DNA from: Hexactinellida sp. DTS-2022
Taxonomy: Eukaryota > Porifera > Hexactinellida
Direction of reading: 5' to 3'
DNA: 64,000 nt
Assembly (NCBI GenBank): GCA_028753945.1
Contig: JAPNXP010000003.1
Location: forward strand, 868,001 to 932,000
Positions 1 through 10,206 of this stretch are shown piece by piece (the first letter of the stretch is position 1; each line of letters starts with the position of its first letter). The translations under genes were made by a program, and so were the position numbers. Under the pieces are notes generated by a model, which saw only the letters and a list, made by a program, of their open reading frames with translations, made no database searches and was not told the origin of the DNA.

Positions 1-1
1 T

Positions 2-856
2 GATCACAATAAATATGTTGATATTAATACAATCTGCACATTTCTGGGCCCAAAGATATGTCTCGCTCTTCCAGCGGTGCATGCTATAACAGGTTGCGAC
101 ACAACATCATACCTGTTTAATGTGGGGAAAGTAAAGGTCATGAAAAAGCTCCTGAACACGCCAAGTAAAGCAGACTTGCTCATGAATCTTGGTAAAGACC
201 AGTCTATCACAGATGAAATTGTGGAAAGTGCAAAGGAGTTTCTTCGTTCGATGCTTTATACCGGAAAGCAGAAAGAAACCTATATCCAAACCAGAATTCG
301 TTTGTATAAAGAAATGGGAGTGAAGTCGTCGATGGTTCTCCCACCAGATCCTGATTCTGTTGTACAAGTCATCAAGCGAGTCCACTATCAAGTTTACTTC
401 TGGCGTCGGTGTACTGAAATCAATAATGAAATCATACCCTTCAGCAATTATGGATGGATATGGTGCGAGAAGCAGAAACTTGTTGTGCCAGTATGGTTCA
501 CCGGGAGTCAGTTACCACTATCGCTGAGTAGCAAGAGGCGAAAAAGGAAAAGTAATTTAAAAAATGTAGATGACGGAGATGCAGATGCCGAAGATATCCT
601 AGAACCGCAAAGAGGGAGGCGTAAGAGGAGACGAAAAATGAGCCAGATGACGTTGAGGAACAGTGAAGAAATCAGTGATAGTAATCTCAATTACCAAGCG
701 GACGATGAGATGGATGTAATTCAAGAAGCTGCTGCACAACCTTTACTGATTGAAGAAGAAGATATTTCGTTCGCGGAAAGCAATGTAAACGAGAGCGACT
801 GGGAGGTTTCAGACTTCCTTTCAAGTGGGGACTCTGGAGATGAATGGATGCTATGA
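2..856 (+). CDS. 3' part of a 'HAITGCD' repeat-family protein
   Basis: The frame is open from base 2 to the TGA at 854-856, so the 5' end lies outside the window; the first internal ATG is at 77. The protein begins with a conserved block around HAITGCDTTSYLFNVGK, followed by a middle block with LPPD and a YQVYFWRR segment, then GWIW. This order matches a very abundant uncharacterised family in cnidarian and other invertebrate genomes that spreads like a transposon-borne ORF. The last 100 residues hold basic clusters (RRKRKS, RGRRKRRRK), likely nuclear-localisation signals, and an acidic Ser-rich tail. The GCD motif followed by a Gly-Lys hairpin resembles the acidic and H3TH region of FEN1/XPG-type PIN nucleases; that link is my inference. 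No function is established. No stop or frameshift is seen, so this copy may be coding. Confidence 0.7.
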   Translation, partial: DHNKYVDINTICTFLGPKICLALPAVHAITGCDTTSYLFNVGKVKVMKKLLNTPSKADLLMNLGKDQSITDEIVESAKEFLRSMLYTGKQKETYIQTRIRLYKEMGVKSSMVLPPDPDSVVQVIKRVHYQVYFWRRCTEINNEIIPFSNYGWIWCEKQKLVVPVWFTGSQLPLSLSSKRRKRKSNLKNVDDGDADAEDILEPQRGRRKRRRKMSQMTLRNSEEISDSNLNYQADDEMDVIQEAAAQPLLIEEEDISFAESNVNESDWEVSDFLSSGDSGDEWML

Positions 857-1296
857 ATCATTAATAATGAATACTATGTATCAGTTTATTATTATAGTAT
901 ATTCAGTAAATATTAGTCTATAAAGTACGTACGAAAATAGCGAAAACGTGCGTAAGTAATTTTCGGAGTTCCTTTATGACATGCATGAGGTGAAATTGAG
1001 TAAAGTGATGTTTGTCGTGATAAATAAAGTTGAAATCCCTCAAAAGGGTTTTTGATGACGTCATAGAGTAAAATACAGAATAAGTCAGATTAAAATAATT
1101 TAGACATCAATCGAAAGGTCTTCTTGGGTTCCATTCAAATTTACAAATTTCATGTCATGGCGGCATATAGTTTCAAAGTTATGGCCGATAATGTGAAATT
1201 TTTGTCGTGTGATGACGTCACCTATTATGTGACAACCAACAATTTTCAAAAATGTTGTCTGTGCTTAAACTAATCCTAGTGACCTAAAGTGTCAAT
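857..1296. other. AT-rich spacer
   Basis: No coding frame is recognisable. Two TGACGTCA-type octamers (near 1055 and 1210) sit in otherwise featureless AT-rich DNA. This may be the 3' end of the element carrying the upstream ORF. Confidence 0.4.
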
Positions 1297-1823
1297 TCAA
1301 ACCTTAAAAACTTTGGTTAGGCACTTCCTTAGATGGTCCAGGGTTTTTACCCTGTATATTATCTTTTTAGTAAAGTGGTGTATATATACTAAAAGGAATT
1401 TGTATGGCGTTTTCCCATCTGGGGACAAGTTAGCTGTAAGATTCATGCTGCTCATGTCAATTAAATCCACCTGACCACGACTACCGAAAGTATTGGATGA
1501 GATAGGTTTGACTACTGGTTGCTTAACTGATTTTCTGGAATTCTTAAGGACACATACATCGCACGATTTCACGAATATACCACACACTTGTTCAGTTATC
1601 CCGTGGTACTGTTGAGAAATCCGTTTATACAGTTTAGTTCTCCCAGGGTGATCATCTTCAAATTTGTGAAATTTGTTAGGATAACAAATAATTCTGTAAT
1701 TGGAATGACTTGTTTAGCACAACGTTTTGAAGTTTCTGTGAGATATAGAATATTACTACATTGGTAGGTTCGAATAGAGTATTTACACTTAATTCGTGAC
1801 CATTTATCAGCCTCTTTTTTCAA
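1297..1823 (-). pseudogene. Broken KRBA2/Ginger-like integrase fragment
   Basis: Reading the minus strand, 1823-1596 encodes the end of a zinc-binding H2C2 integrase head. A frame change near 1640-1690 continues it through HPGRTKLYKRISQQYHG and then KSCDVC, giving the second Cys pair. The following block contains VKPISSNTFGSRGQVDLIDM, which is the first catalytic Asp region of an rve integrase core as in KRAB-A domain-containing protein 2 and Ginger transposons. The reading stops after HHFTKKIIYRVKTL at 1297, so the rest of the catalytic core is missing. The fragment is frameshifted and truncated and cannot be active. Confidence 0.7.
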
Positions 1824-1864
1824 TGATGGCCTAGGTGATAATATATAAGAAATTATTTCCTGGA

Positions 1865-2344
1865 TTACTTCAGAAGTGAATGATCCTGACTTAACGAACT
1901 GGGTAGTGATTTAAGAGAGTTTAAAAATGATTCTTCCTTAGACTGGGGGCCTGGGTTGAGTTTAATATCTCCCGCAATCAAGATTATTAGAAGTGCCAAT
2001 ATATTCCATAGTAGAATCGATGTAAAATGCAATGAGTAGTTTGAAACATTATACCGTCTGGTGATACGTTTTGCAGACAAAAGGGCCATTGGAGAACGGG
2101 GATAGTATTGGAATGAGATAAATGCATCAAGTCTATCATGTAACCATATATGTGAATACGAGTCAACAAATAAATAATCAACAGTCATTTTCTCGGAATT
2201 ATATTCCAAAGTCGAAGTCTTGCAAAAAGTGGAGGTACTCAAAGAAGGGATAGACAATAATTCAACAGTTTGAAGCGTGAAGGGACAACTGGTGGGTGAT
2301 GTAAATAATAATAATGCCAGTATCAGAGGTAGAGTAATGATCAT
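1865..2344 (-). CDS. N-terminal ORF of a non-LTR retrotransposon with a 2A-like peptide
   Basis: This 159-codon frame begins with a signal-peptide-like hydrophobic stretch (MIITLPLILALLLF). A second hydrophobic segment, SILLWNILALLIILIA, runs directly into GDIKLNPGP. That is the layout of 2A ribosome-skipping peptides found at the N-terminus of CR1/L2-type LINE proteins. The frame stops 27 codons after the motif, and no endonuclease or reverse transcriptase follows; the next sequence downstream is the integrase fragment. Either only the 5' end survives or a frameshift hides the rest. An alternative is a host gene that borrowed a 2A leader. Confidence 0.55.
   Translation of the reverse strand: MIITLPLILALLLFTSPTSCPFTLQTVELLSIPSLSTSTFCKTSTLEYNSEKMTVDYLFVDSYSHIWLHDRLDAFISFQYYPRSPMALLSAKRITRRYNVSNYSLHFTSILLWNILALLIILIAGDIKLNPGPQSKEESFLNSLKSLPSSLSQDHSLLK
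1946..1972 (-). other. 2A-like motif GDIKLNPGP
   Basis: Codons for G-D-I-K-L-N-P-G-P lie at 1972-1946 on the minus strand. The 2A consensus is D-(V/I)-E-x-N-P-G-P; here Glu is replaced by Lys while NPGP is intact. The preceding run of Leu/Ile is typical of LINE 2A sequences. Whether skipping occurs with Lys at this position cannot be judged from sequence. Confidence 0.7.
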
Positions 2345-2648
2345 CTTTCAAAAAGCTGCAATTTTTAGTTGAATAGTTACTAGCGTTATTTATAGATGTT
2401 GCTTCAGAGTCAAAGCCTCACCTTTTAATTAATTAAGACATTCCAAATATACAAAATCGATTTTAAGTGTCTTAAACATATGTGATACCTATCAAAGCAA
2501 TACAGTTCAGTTGAATTTACGTTATTCGATTCATTCATAGGTAATCATTATTAATTCATAGTGGGAGATAGATATTTTGTATACATTTCTGAGCTTCAAT
2601 CGAAAATCTATATATCAATTGAAATCGAACTCACAATTACACCAATAG

Positions 2649-2721
2649 GTTGGTGTGATTGCAAGTACACTAGTGTGCTTGCAATCACACTAGGCAATTG
2701 GTGTGATTGCAATCACACCAA
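2649..2721. repeat. Nested palindromes of GGTGTGATTGCAAT type
   Basis: The segment contains the palindrome GGTGTGATTGCAATCACACC (2700-2719) and a second imperfect palindrome centred on ACTAGT just before it. The two share the TGTGATTGCA half-site, so four half-sites occur in about 70 bp. It lies just outside the left end of the following mariner-type MITE. Confidence 0.8.
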
Positions 2722-2745
2722 ACTCGCTTTTACATGCAACATATA

Positions 2746-4210
2746 CACTAACCGGCCAAAAGTATTTAAAGAGCAATAATTTGCATTCAGACATTTGAGA
2801 TTATACCAGCATTATAACAATAGTAAATTCTACTAAATGGCTATTTACATGAAACAATATGTAAAGTATATTGAAACAGCAAAATTTTCGAATTTACATT
2901 TTTATGGAGGCGTTAAACTCATTAATATATTTCATTGCTTTACATTTCCAGAGTAATATTTTGATATGTCCCACCTATTTGCCTGATTAATATTTCCCGG
3001 GACGATCGAGCGCAGCGAGCGAGAATTTTTTGGGACGTGTACACGGAATCTTCTCCAATGTACATTGGAATATTTGAGCCCTATGAGGGATATGACTCTA
3101 TTAGGTTGACAGGTGTGATAGTTTTGCTATTCAACTTGAATACAATAAATTCTAAACACACCATGAATTATTCTGAGCACCCTCTTTGGGGGTGCTAACA
3201 GAGTTTCAGGAGGTGCCATAGCACCACCTAGCTGTCTAGCACCCCCTTGGCGCCGCCCCTGAGAAGGTTTTGTGAACTCAAGATACCAAGAGAAAATTCC
3301 CGCACCTAAATGATCGAACCGAGCAATCTAGTCCAGTACCAGTTGCCTGAGCAGGGGGCATATGCCTTCCTAACCATAACCTCTACACCTTTCTGCACCC
3401 CCATCACCTGTAAGTTCAGTTTCGCAAATGGCACCAATTAAATACCTTTTAATAAGTTACCGGATGAATATTGTGTGCATTAACCGTAGACTGCCGGTGT
3501 GATTTTCAGGAAAATAACTTAACCTGTATTTCTTTGTACATAATATGTAGAACCTATAAATTTGAAATCCAAAAAGAGCACAATAATATATAATGTATTA
3601 CGAAATTTTTGAGAATATTTATTGGAGGATTTAGACAAAAAGTGATGACACATACTTTCTCTTTAAATCGATATAACGCCGTTAATATATAAGTAATCCT
3701 TTGTTTCTAAACAGGAACAAATACGACTATCTTATTAGTTATCATATCTCAAAATTTGAACAATTCGGCATCAGGAAACTAAAATTATGTCATTTTCATA
3801 AAAATGATAAATCGGTATTTTATGAACCATGGATTACGAAAATATACATATATTTGAGTTATATCTGTCACAACTCTATATTAGTCCCCCCAAATATCCT
3901 AAAAACAGATAAGATTAGTCGAATATCTTCTTATGGGTATTCCCCTGGTGAGATTTTCACATTTCTTATCTACAAAAGTAAGAGGGTGGCAAGTGGAGCA
4001 GTTCACTTTTATGCTACGTCATCATAACAAATTCTGAAAATTTTGATTTTTTGATTCAAATCGATTGAGAATACAAAACCATGTCTAAATCCGAATTTTC
4101 TCGAAATTTGAATTATTAGATCGACATGTTTCCCTTCTGACACAACGTGTATCAGTTAGGCAGTCTACAGTTAAAATCCCTATTGTTAAAATACTTTTGG
4201 CTGGTCAGTG
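2746..4210. mobile_element. Mariner-type MITE, copy 1, carrying a TTAA insertion
   Basis: The left end reads CACTAACCGGCCAAAAGTATT after a TA, and the right end is the complement of the same terminus (AATACTTTTGGCTGGTCAGTG). The same element, in simpler form, lies at 42868-43432. Sequence up to about 2960 and from about 3440 matches that copy. In between lies extra unrelated DNA, and the R element (3484-4170) is inserted. The right TA duplication has decayed to TC. No transposase remains. Confidence 0.75.
3484..4170. mobile_element. TTAA element family R, copy a
   Basis: The element is 687 bp, with termini CCGTAGACTGCC and GGCAGTCTACAG flanked on both sides by TTAA (3480-3483, 4171-4174). 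Two further copies lie at 6417-7095 and 13563-14245. The flanks (GTGCA-TTAA on the left, TTAA-AATCC on the right) match an uninterrupted TTAA in the second mariner-type MITE near 43392, so the empty site is visible. It has no plausible coding capacity. Confidence 0.85.
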
Positions 4211-4484
4211 TCTTAGATTCGCTTACCGTACAAAAAGCAATCTTAGTGTCGTTGACTAAGGGCTGTATACATAGCCATTCGCTCGACCATTGTCGCTGAA
4301 ACTTAGATTTTGAATGAATTCGTCTCCTTTTCTTCAGGAAATTCACCGAAATATTGATGAGTCCGAAGATATTCTTTCGACATCACCACTGGAAGACATT
4401 GCTAACAAACGTGTACTACAAAAGTATATCCATCTATTATACAAATTAACTCTAAAAATAAACTTCATAGACCGAAGTGTTTGA

Positions 4485-4740
4485 CCTTTAACGGCTATCT
4501 AAACTACTCTGAAATGACTATAAATAACTTATTATAGATATAAATATGAAAATATTGTGATTTCAATTGAATTTAGAAAATATTCACGAAGTGGCATAAG
4601 TGTTTCTGCCACGTGCTACTTGTGGCATAAGTGGCACAAATGAAATGTGGCTGTATCACAGTAGAAGATATTCGGGTTGATTAGAAATTATGCATTTAGA
4701 GAAATTTAACTATGTGGAATTCAAATCTGACATCAGAATT
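4485..4740 (-). repeat. Inverted fragment of the mariner-type MITE interior
   Basis: This stretch, including the GTGGCATAAGTG / GTGGCACAAATG motifs, is the reverse complement of the interior of the element at 42868-43432 (about 43100-43360). The internal part missing from copy 1 is therefore found just outside it, in inverted order, suggesting a rearrangement. The rest of 4211-4899 shows nothing recognisable. Confidence 0.6.
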
Positions 4741-4899
4741 AATATATTAAGTTACCTGTAAGCAAATTACAGGTTGTGAAAATATGGGTAATTATGGGAA
4801 AAGTGCAAAAATACTACAATTTTTTAAAATTTCCAAAATACTCCACTCATTTGAAAATATACCCAAGTTTATTGGAATATTCCAAATATGCTCTAGTTA

Positions 4900-5161
4900 C
4901 CGTATTTATTCGAATAGTTTCCAGGCGATTATTGTTTTTTTTAGGCCATTTTCTGACAAATTAGTTTTATAACTTTTCGAGAATTTCACATGTTGATACA
5001 ATTTATTTAATTGAGTCTATTGATAATCGTATTGCGACTAATATTAGATATAGAAATTTACTCAGGGTACAGGTGGTAAATTTGTTATTTGCTAATTTAG
5101 GGGGGCTATTATTGGAGGTAGGCGATTATTCGAATAGGGGCTACTATTAGAGTATATACGG
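4900..5161. mobile_element. 262-bp TA-flanked MITE (CCGTATTTATTCGAATAG ends), copy 1
   Basis: The termini CCGTATTTATTCGAATAG and the inverted counterpart ending ...ATACGG are flanked by TA on each side. A second copy is at 9714-9973. The ends and TA duplication suggest a Tc1/mariner-Tigger type non-autonomous element. Confidence 0.8.
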
Positions 5162-5163
5162 TA

Positions 5164-5749
5164 TATTGGATTATTGTAACGGGTATGGAGATTCCAACCA
5201 CAAATATTTATTAATACAATCTGCTCATCTGCTCTACGCGCGTCGTTACAAATTGTTCTCGGGCCGAGGCCCTCGCTTGTATTTCAAGCATGCTCCTCTT
5301 CAAATTATATGTCGTTCTTGATGGGTGACCCCTAGCTTCTATTTATATCCGTAGATCCTAGTTATCGGTTTATATAAGGACATAATAAATAATTTGGATA
5401 TTATGCTAATTTATACAGATAATTTCAAGACATTAAAGCTTGTCCGTGTGTAATAATAAACCAACTTCAAAGATAAAATTAAATATCACTAAGAAACGTA
5501 CAAGTGGATCCCTAACTTTGGGATGTGGAGAAGTTATTGTATTATTTATAATAATTTGATATCAAATAACACAATTGGAATGTTAGAAATCTAGACATAC
5601 AGAACACAAATAACTAACTAGATGCCTGAACTTCAAATATAACAATTAGATTACTTTCTAACAATTAGCAAAATCTACAATTATCATTCAATTATGCTAA
5701 TTGAATGCTATCTGTTAATCAATACTGGAACAACCCTCGAATTTAATTG
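5164..5749. other. Gene-free AT-rich stretch
   Basis: No ORF is supported. A patch at about 5215-5290 (CTACGCGCGTCGTTACAA and CCCTCGCTTGTATT) recurs at about 41270-41340 and looks like a dispersed repeat. The rest is AT-rich and unassigned. Confidence 0.4.
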
Positions 5750-5935
5750 GCTAAAGGTTTTGACACCTTTTGAGATGGAAGATGTGAATATTTTTAGATT
5801 TTGAAATTGTTTGTCGTTGAGGATACCCTACCCCTGCCAAATTTAAAGTCTGTAGCTTTTACCAGTTCCTCAAACAATTCTGAACAAACACAAAAACATT
5901 GTGATTATATATAAGATAGGCCAAATACAGTAGAT
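5750..5935 (+). repeat. 3' end of a SINE/LINE-like repeat, copy 1
   Basis: The string CCTGCCAAATTTAAAGTC...CTTTTACCAGTTCCTCAA...TTCTGAACAAACA, ending in an AT-rich TATATAAGAT tail, recurs at about 41390-41530 and 49980-50175. This arrangement (conserved block, ACAAACAA linker, TATATAAGAT end) is typical of 3' tails of RTE/Proto2-like LINEs and their SINEs. The class is inferred from general resemblance. Confidence 0.5.
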
Positions 5936-6110
5936 ACTCGCAAACCGGGGCACCCGCAAACTGGGGCACCTCCGAAAACGGGGCACGGGGGTCTGATTTT
6001 CATTTTTCAGCACCAAATCTACACTCGCAAACCGGGGCGCTTTTTTTTTCCACATGATATTGACTCGAATCACCAAGAGTGATTCGATGACTACAGGTGA
6101 GTTGTTATCC
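5929..6110. repeat. Tigger-type terminal fragment
   Basis: The segment starts CAGTAGATACTCGCAAACCGGGGCACC and repeats the CCGGGGCRC unit several times, as in the ends of the Tigger at 7546-10239. It also shares GACTCGAATCACC with that element's 3' region (about 9323). It looks like an internally deleted relative, but I did not find a matching right terminus. Confidence 0.4.
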
Positions 6111-6115
6111 CACGG

Positions 6116-7235
6116 ACTTCTAGAATACCCGAACGGGCAACTCGCAAAGTGTTGAATAAAACCTGGAGGCTGAGAGGCTCCAATTTAAAAATTGAAAAAG
6201 CATTAGATTTCCGGTTTCCAAATGTGATTTTCGGCATATAGGGGTAACCTTTGGCACCCGACAACAAGTTGAGGTTTCCACTCAAAATTCCTCACACCAC
6301 GACAAGTTATGACGTTATTGTCACATTTCGAGAACCCTGAAAATTCACTTAATTGCACATAATTTGCGCCCTTCAAGAGATAGAAATCTCAAATTTTAAT
6401 TGCACATGCACATTAACCGTGCTCTGCCGGATTGATTATCACAAAATAGCATACCCTGTTGTTCTTTCTATTTAAATTTTGAACCTATTAATTAGAAATC
6501 CAACAAGAGCACGATAATATTTTAATATGCAAGAATTTTTGAAGAAATTTACTTGAGGATTTCGACAAGAAGTGATGACACATACTTTCTCTTTAAATCG
6601 ATATAACTCCGTAGACATGCATGTAATACTTTGTTTCTAAACTTGAACAATGAGGACTATCTTGTTAGTTTTCATATCTCAAAAATTGAACAAATCTGAT
6701 TACTAAACTAAAGTAACATGATTTTTTTTAAATCGAAAATTTGTTTTTGATGAACCATGGATTACGAAAAATACTTATCTTTGAGTTATATCTATCACAA
6801 CTCTGTATCAGTCAAACCAAATATACTAAATAGATACTATTTAGTCTAATATCATATTTCGGGAATTTCTACAGTGAAATTATAAAATTTAGAATTTACA
6901 AAAGCAAGTGGCAGGCAAGTGGAGCAGTTCAATTTTATGCAACGTCATCATAACAATTTCTAATTTTTCTGATTTTTTGAGTGAAGTCGATAGAGAGTAC
7001 AAAACAATGTCTAAATCCGAATTATGTTGAAATTTGAATTATTTGATCGACCTGTTTCCTCCTGATACAACTTGTATCAGTTAGGCATTCTACTTTTAAT
7101 GATGCGGACACGTTGGTCAAACCAAATTTCCAATATGCTTACTCATTATCGCATGATGACGTATTCACTAAATTTCACTTTGTTAAATTTGACTATTAAG
7201 GCCCATTTCGCTTTATGATTAATGTTAGAAGTATA
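6116..7235 (+). repeat. Dispersed repeat Q, copy a
   Basis: The left part (GAATACCCGAACGGGCAACTCGCAAAG...) and the right part (CCAATATGCTTACTCATTATCGCATG...) recur in inverted orientation at 14308-14545 and 15220-15485, and partly at 36735-36905. Removing the R element at 6417-7095 joins the two parts exactly as in the inverted copy near 14500. No coding frame is apparent. Confidence 0.65.
6417..7095. mobile_element. TTAA element family R, copy b
   Basis: This is a 679-bp copy with TTAA at 6413-6416 and 7096-7099; it aligns throughout with 3484-4170. The joined flanks (TGCACA-TTAA-TGATGCGGACA) exist uninterrupted in the inverted repeat near 14500, so this insertion is polymorphic between repeat copies. 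Confidence 0.85.
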
Positions 7236-7238
7236 TAA

Positions 7239-7273
7239 ACCACACACCAAACGCGAAGCGTTTGGTGTGTGGT
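7239..7273. repeat. Perfect 16-bp-stem hairpin
   Basis: ACCACACACCAAACGC, a GAA loop and the exact complement form a perfect hairpin. It is followed by a second GC-rich inverted motif (ACTAGC AAGCGAAGCCC GCTAGT). It could be a terminal hairpin of a rolling-circle or foldback element, but no CTRR end or partner was identified. Confidence 0.75.
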
Positions 7274-7741
7274 TGGGTGGTGCCGCGAAGCGAACTAGCA
7301 AGCGAAGCCCGCTAGTATGTATACATATTGATGCTACAGAATATCTATACGTATAGATAGATGCTACAGTATATCACGTACTTCTAGAATTTTAATATTT
7401 TTATTAAATCCTCATTTCAATCTTAATGCCCAATTATATTTATAATTGTTTAGAATTTATCAGGGAAACCACTTTTGGAGTTATTTTATTTGTTTCCGGT
7501 AAGAGTTTTCTTTTATGGCTGCACGATGGGGCGGAGAATGTTGTACAGTCAAAGCCCGCATAACGGGGCACTCGGAAAACGGGGCGCGTGGTCCAAGAAT
7601 TGGTTCCGCACCACACAAATGACTCCCGCAAAACGGGGCGGCATTCGCAAAACGGGGCACCTGACCAATCGTCATTTTTTACACATTATATATTGTTTCG
7701 TTCCCCTTAGTGTGTTTCTTCGATATCTTAGTTCCTCCCAC

Positions 7742-9281
7742 ATGGCTGACGCTCAGATGCCGCCCGTTAAAAAGGCCAAGAAGGAGCAGCTCACACTCGC
7801 GCAACGCCAGGAAATTCTCGCGAAACTCGATGCTGGCGCTTCGGAAAGAACACTTGCCAACGAATTCGGTGTTGGCAAAGGCAGCATCGGACGGATTAAG
7901 GCCAACCGGGACAATCTCGTCAATGCCTCGGACTCTGTGCCCACCAACACGCTGAAAAAGCGCAAGCAGGTCGTCCCGAAGCTACAGTACGAGGACATCG
8001 AGAAGGTTGTGGTGGAGTTCCTGAGGATGGCTAGAGACCGCGGACTGGTGGTGACCGGTCCCATGTTGCGCACTTCTTGCGCTGGAGGAAGCCGAGAAAA
8101 AGGGCATAGCTGACTTCTCGGCTTCTGAGGGGTGGCTCAGCCGGGTGAAGCAGCGCCACGACATCGTCGGAAAGGCTCTGTGCGGAGAAGCAGCAGCAGT
8201 CGACCCCATCCTCGTGGCCGACTGGAAGACAGTGCGCCTCCCGGAGATTATCAAGGACTACAAGGAGTCCGATGTATTCCACTGCGATGAAACGGGACTG
8301 TTCTTACAGTCTTCCAACCGCTCTCTGACTATGCCTGGAGACGATGCCCACGGCGTAAAGCAGGACAAAAAGCGCCTCACCCTCCTGTTAACGGCTTCCT
8401 GGATGGGAGAGAAGGAGAAACCTCTGATGATCTGGAAGAGTGAGAACCCGCGTGCCCTGAAGGGGGCCGACAAGAGCAAACTCCCGGTGACGTACCGCAG
8501 TCAAGGAAAGGCCTGGATGACCATCCCACTGTTGAAAGAGTGGATCAAATAGTTCGATTCTCACAAACACTCTCAGGGAAGAAAGGTGCTGCTGTTCATG
8601 GACAACGCGTCGGTGCACAGGATCGACGATGCACAGATCAAGCGTTTGAAGGCCACACAGATCGCCTTTTTCCTAGCCAACACTACATCACAGCTCCAAC
8701 CCATGGATGCTGGGATCATCCAGGCCTTCAAGTTGTACTACAGGCAGAGCCTCCACTCCCACATCATGCACAAGGTGAAAGACGACATTACGTGCAAATC
8801 CCAGAAGGACGTCACCATCGCCTTGGCCATCGTGTGGGTCTTCCGTGTCTGGTACAAAGTGAACCCTAGAACTATCTCCAAGTGCTTCGCAAAGTGCGGC
8901 TTCAAAGGTACGGATGACACCGGAACGGCGGCTGTCACGGCCGATCTGCCCCTCCCTGAACTCGCGGCCGGTGATACTGAGGAACTGGCTCTGAGCGCTG
9001 CCGAGATAGAAGACAACAACATATTCCCACCCATCGCGAAGGCAGAGGACTTGTTTATCCAATCTTCTGACGCCTTCGATACTGAGGCGCAGAGGATCGC
9101 AGGGCAGGGGCTCATGGTCAAGGCTGGTCTGGATGCGGAGGAGGACAAATCGGATGATGAGGCTCAGATCTCGATCCCCACTTCCAAAGCCGTCATGGAG
9201 GCTGCGAAAACAATCCAGCTGTACGCCATGGCCCGCGGGGATGAGCAGGTCCTGTCCTCCCCGGTCGACCTGAACCACTAA
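7742..9281 (+). pseudogene. Tigger/pogo DDE transposase, one frameshift and one stop
   Basis: The protein starts at MADAQ (7742). It has an N-terminal CENP-B/Psq-like helix-turn-helix (LTLAQRQEILAKLDAG...FGVGKGSIGRI), a second CENP-B DNA-binding block (EFLRMARDRGLVVTGPML), then the DDE core: HCDETGLF, LLFMDNASVH and NTTSQLQPMDAGIIQ give the three acidic positions. An acidic C-terminal tail ends at 9281. A one-base frameshift lies near 8065 (after GPMLR) and a TAG at 8550-8552 separates the first and second catalytic Asp. Everything else reads open. Base composition is clearly GC-richer than the surroundings, which suggests recent arrival from a different genome or strong retention of source codon use. 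I infer a young element, now inactive. Confidence 0.9.
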
Positions 9282-9499
9282 CAGTAGATCGTGGCCGGCA
9301 TACGGTTAGCTGAGCAAGAACAGACTCGAATCACCGACTACTATGTGTGTCCATAAACAATGTAGGAATGCTTGTTAATTTAGTATTGTATCCTGTAATG
9401 TATACTGTTCATGTATTTCTCAAGAACACACATACGATACGACCTCCCTCAAAACGGGGCGCTCCCCCAAAACGGGGTGCCCAACCTCCGGTCCCGAGG

Positions 9500-10206
9500 C
9501 AGGGACGTAGCCAGTGGGCCTGCAGGGCCTGCCGGCAGGCCCAAACTAATTCCCGCAGGCCCAACTGGGCCTGCGAATTTTGAGAATTTATTCTTCTGAA
9601 AATGCGACAACACTTAATTATCTAGAGCTGGACTAATTACAAATGGTAAGTTGTATTATATTTGGTTTGAAATATTAGAAATATGGTGGTACGTGTCTGT
9701 TGCCTTTTTATTACCGTATTTATTCGAATAGTAGCCTAGGCGATTATTGTTTTTTAGGCCATTTTCTGACCAATAATTTTTGTGACTTTTCGAGAATATC
9801 ACATGTTGATACAATTTATTTAGCATAGTCGGTTGATAATCGTATTGCGACTAATATTAGATAAATAAATTTACTCAGGGTACCTGTAGTAAATTTCTAT
9901 TTGCAAATTTGGGGGGGCTATTATTGGAGGTAGGCGATTATTCGAATAGGGGCTACTATTAGAATAAATACGGTACTTTAAACCTTTAATCGATTTCATT
10001 ATCTTAAGTTCTGCTTGTAGCTTGCATTCATTTATACTTGTGCATGTGCGGTATTTAGCTTTTCCTTTTAGATAAATCATGTTTTAAACTACGTAATAAG
10101 AAATCAGCAAGTGATAAATAAACGAGATCGTAATATAATTTGCAGACCCTACGGCAAAGCCGCAGGTTCTATGAAGGCCCAGTCCGTAAAACAGGCTACG
10201 CCACTG
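9500..10206. mobile_element. hAT-type MITE inside the Tigger
   Basis: The 707-bp element has ends CAGGGACGTAGCC and GGCTACGCCACTG and a perfect 8-bp duplication TCCCGAGG (9492-9499, 10207-10214). Just inside its left end is a GC-rich palindromic run of GGGCCTGC units. It carries the nested TA element 9714-9973. No transposase is present. Confidence 0.85.
9714..9973. mobile_element. 260-bp TA-flanked MITE (CCGTATTTATTCG ends), copy 2
   Basis: It is flanked by TA (9712-9713, 9974-9975) and closely similar to 4900-5161. It sits inside the hAT element, which sits inside the Tigger, giving a three-layer order of insertion. Confidence 0.85.

Noticed and set aside
5929..6110. A complete second Tigger element
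   Set aside because: Only one terminus type is present; no matching right end with TA was found.
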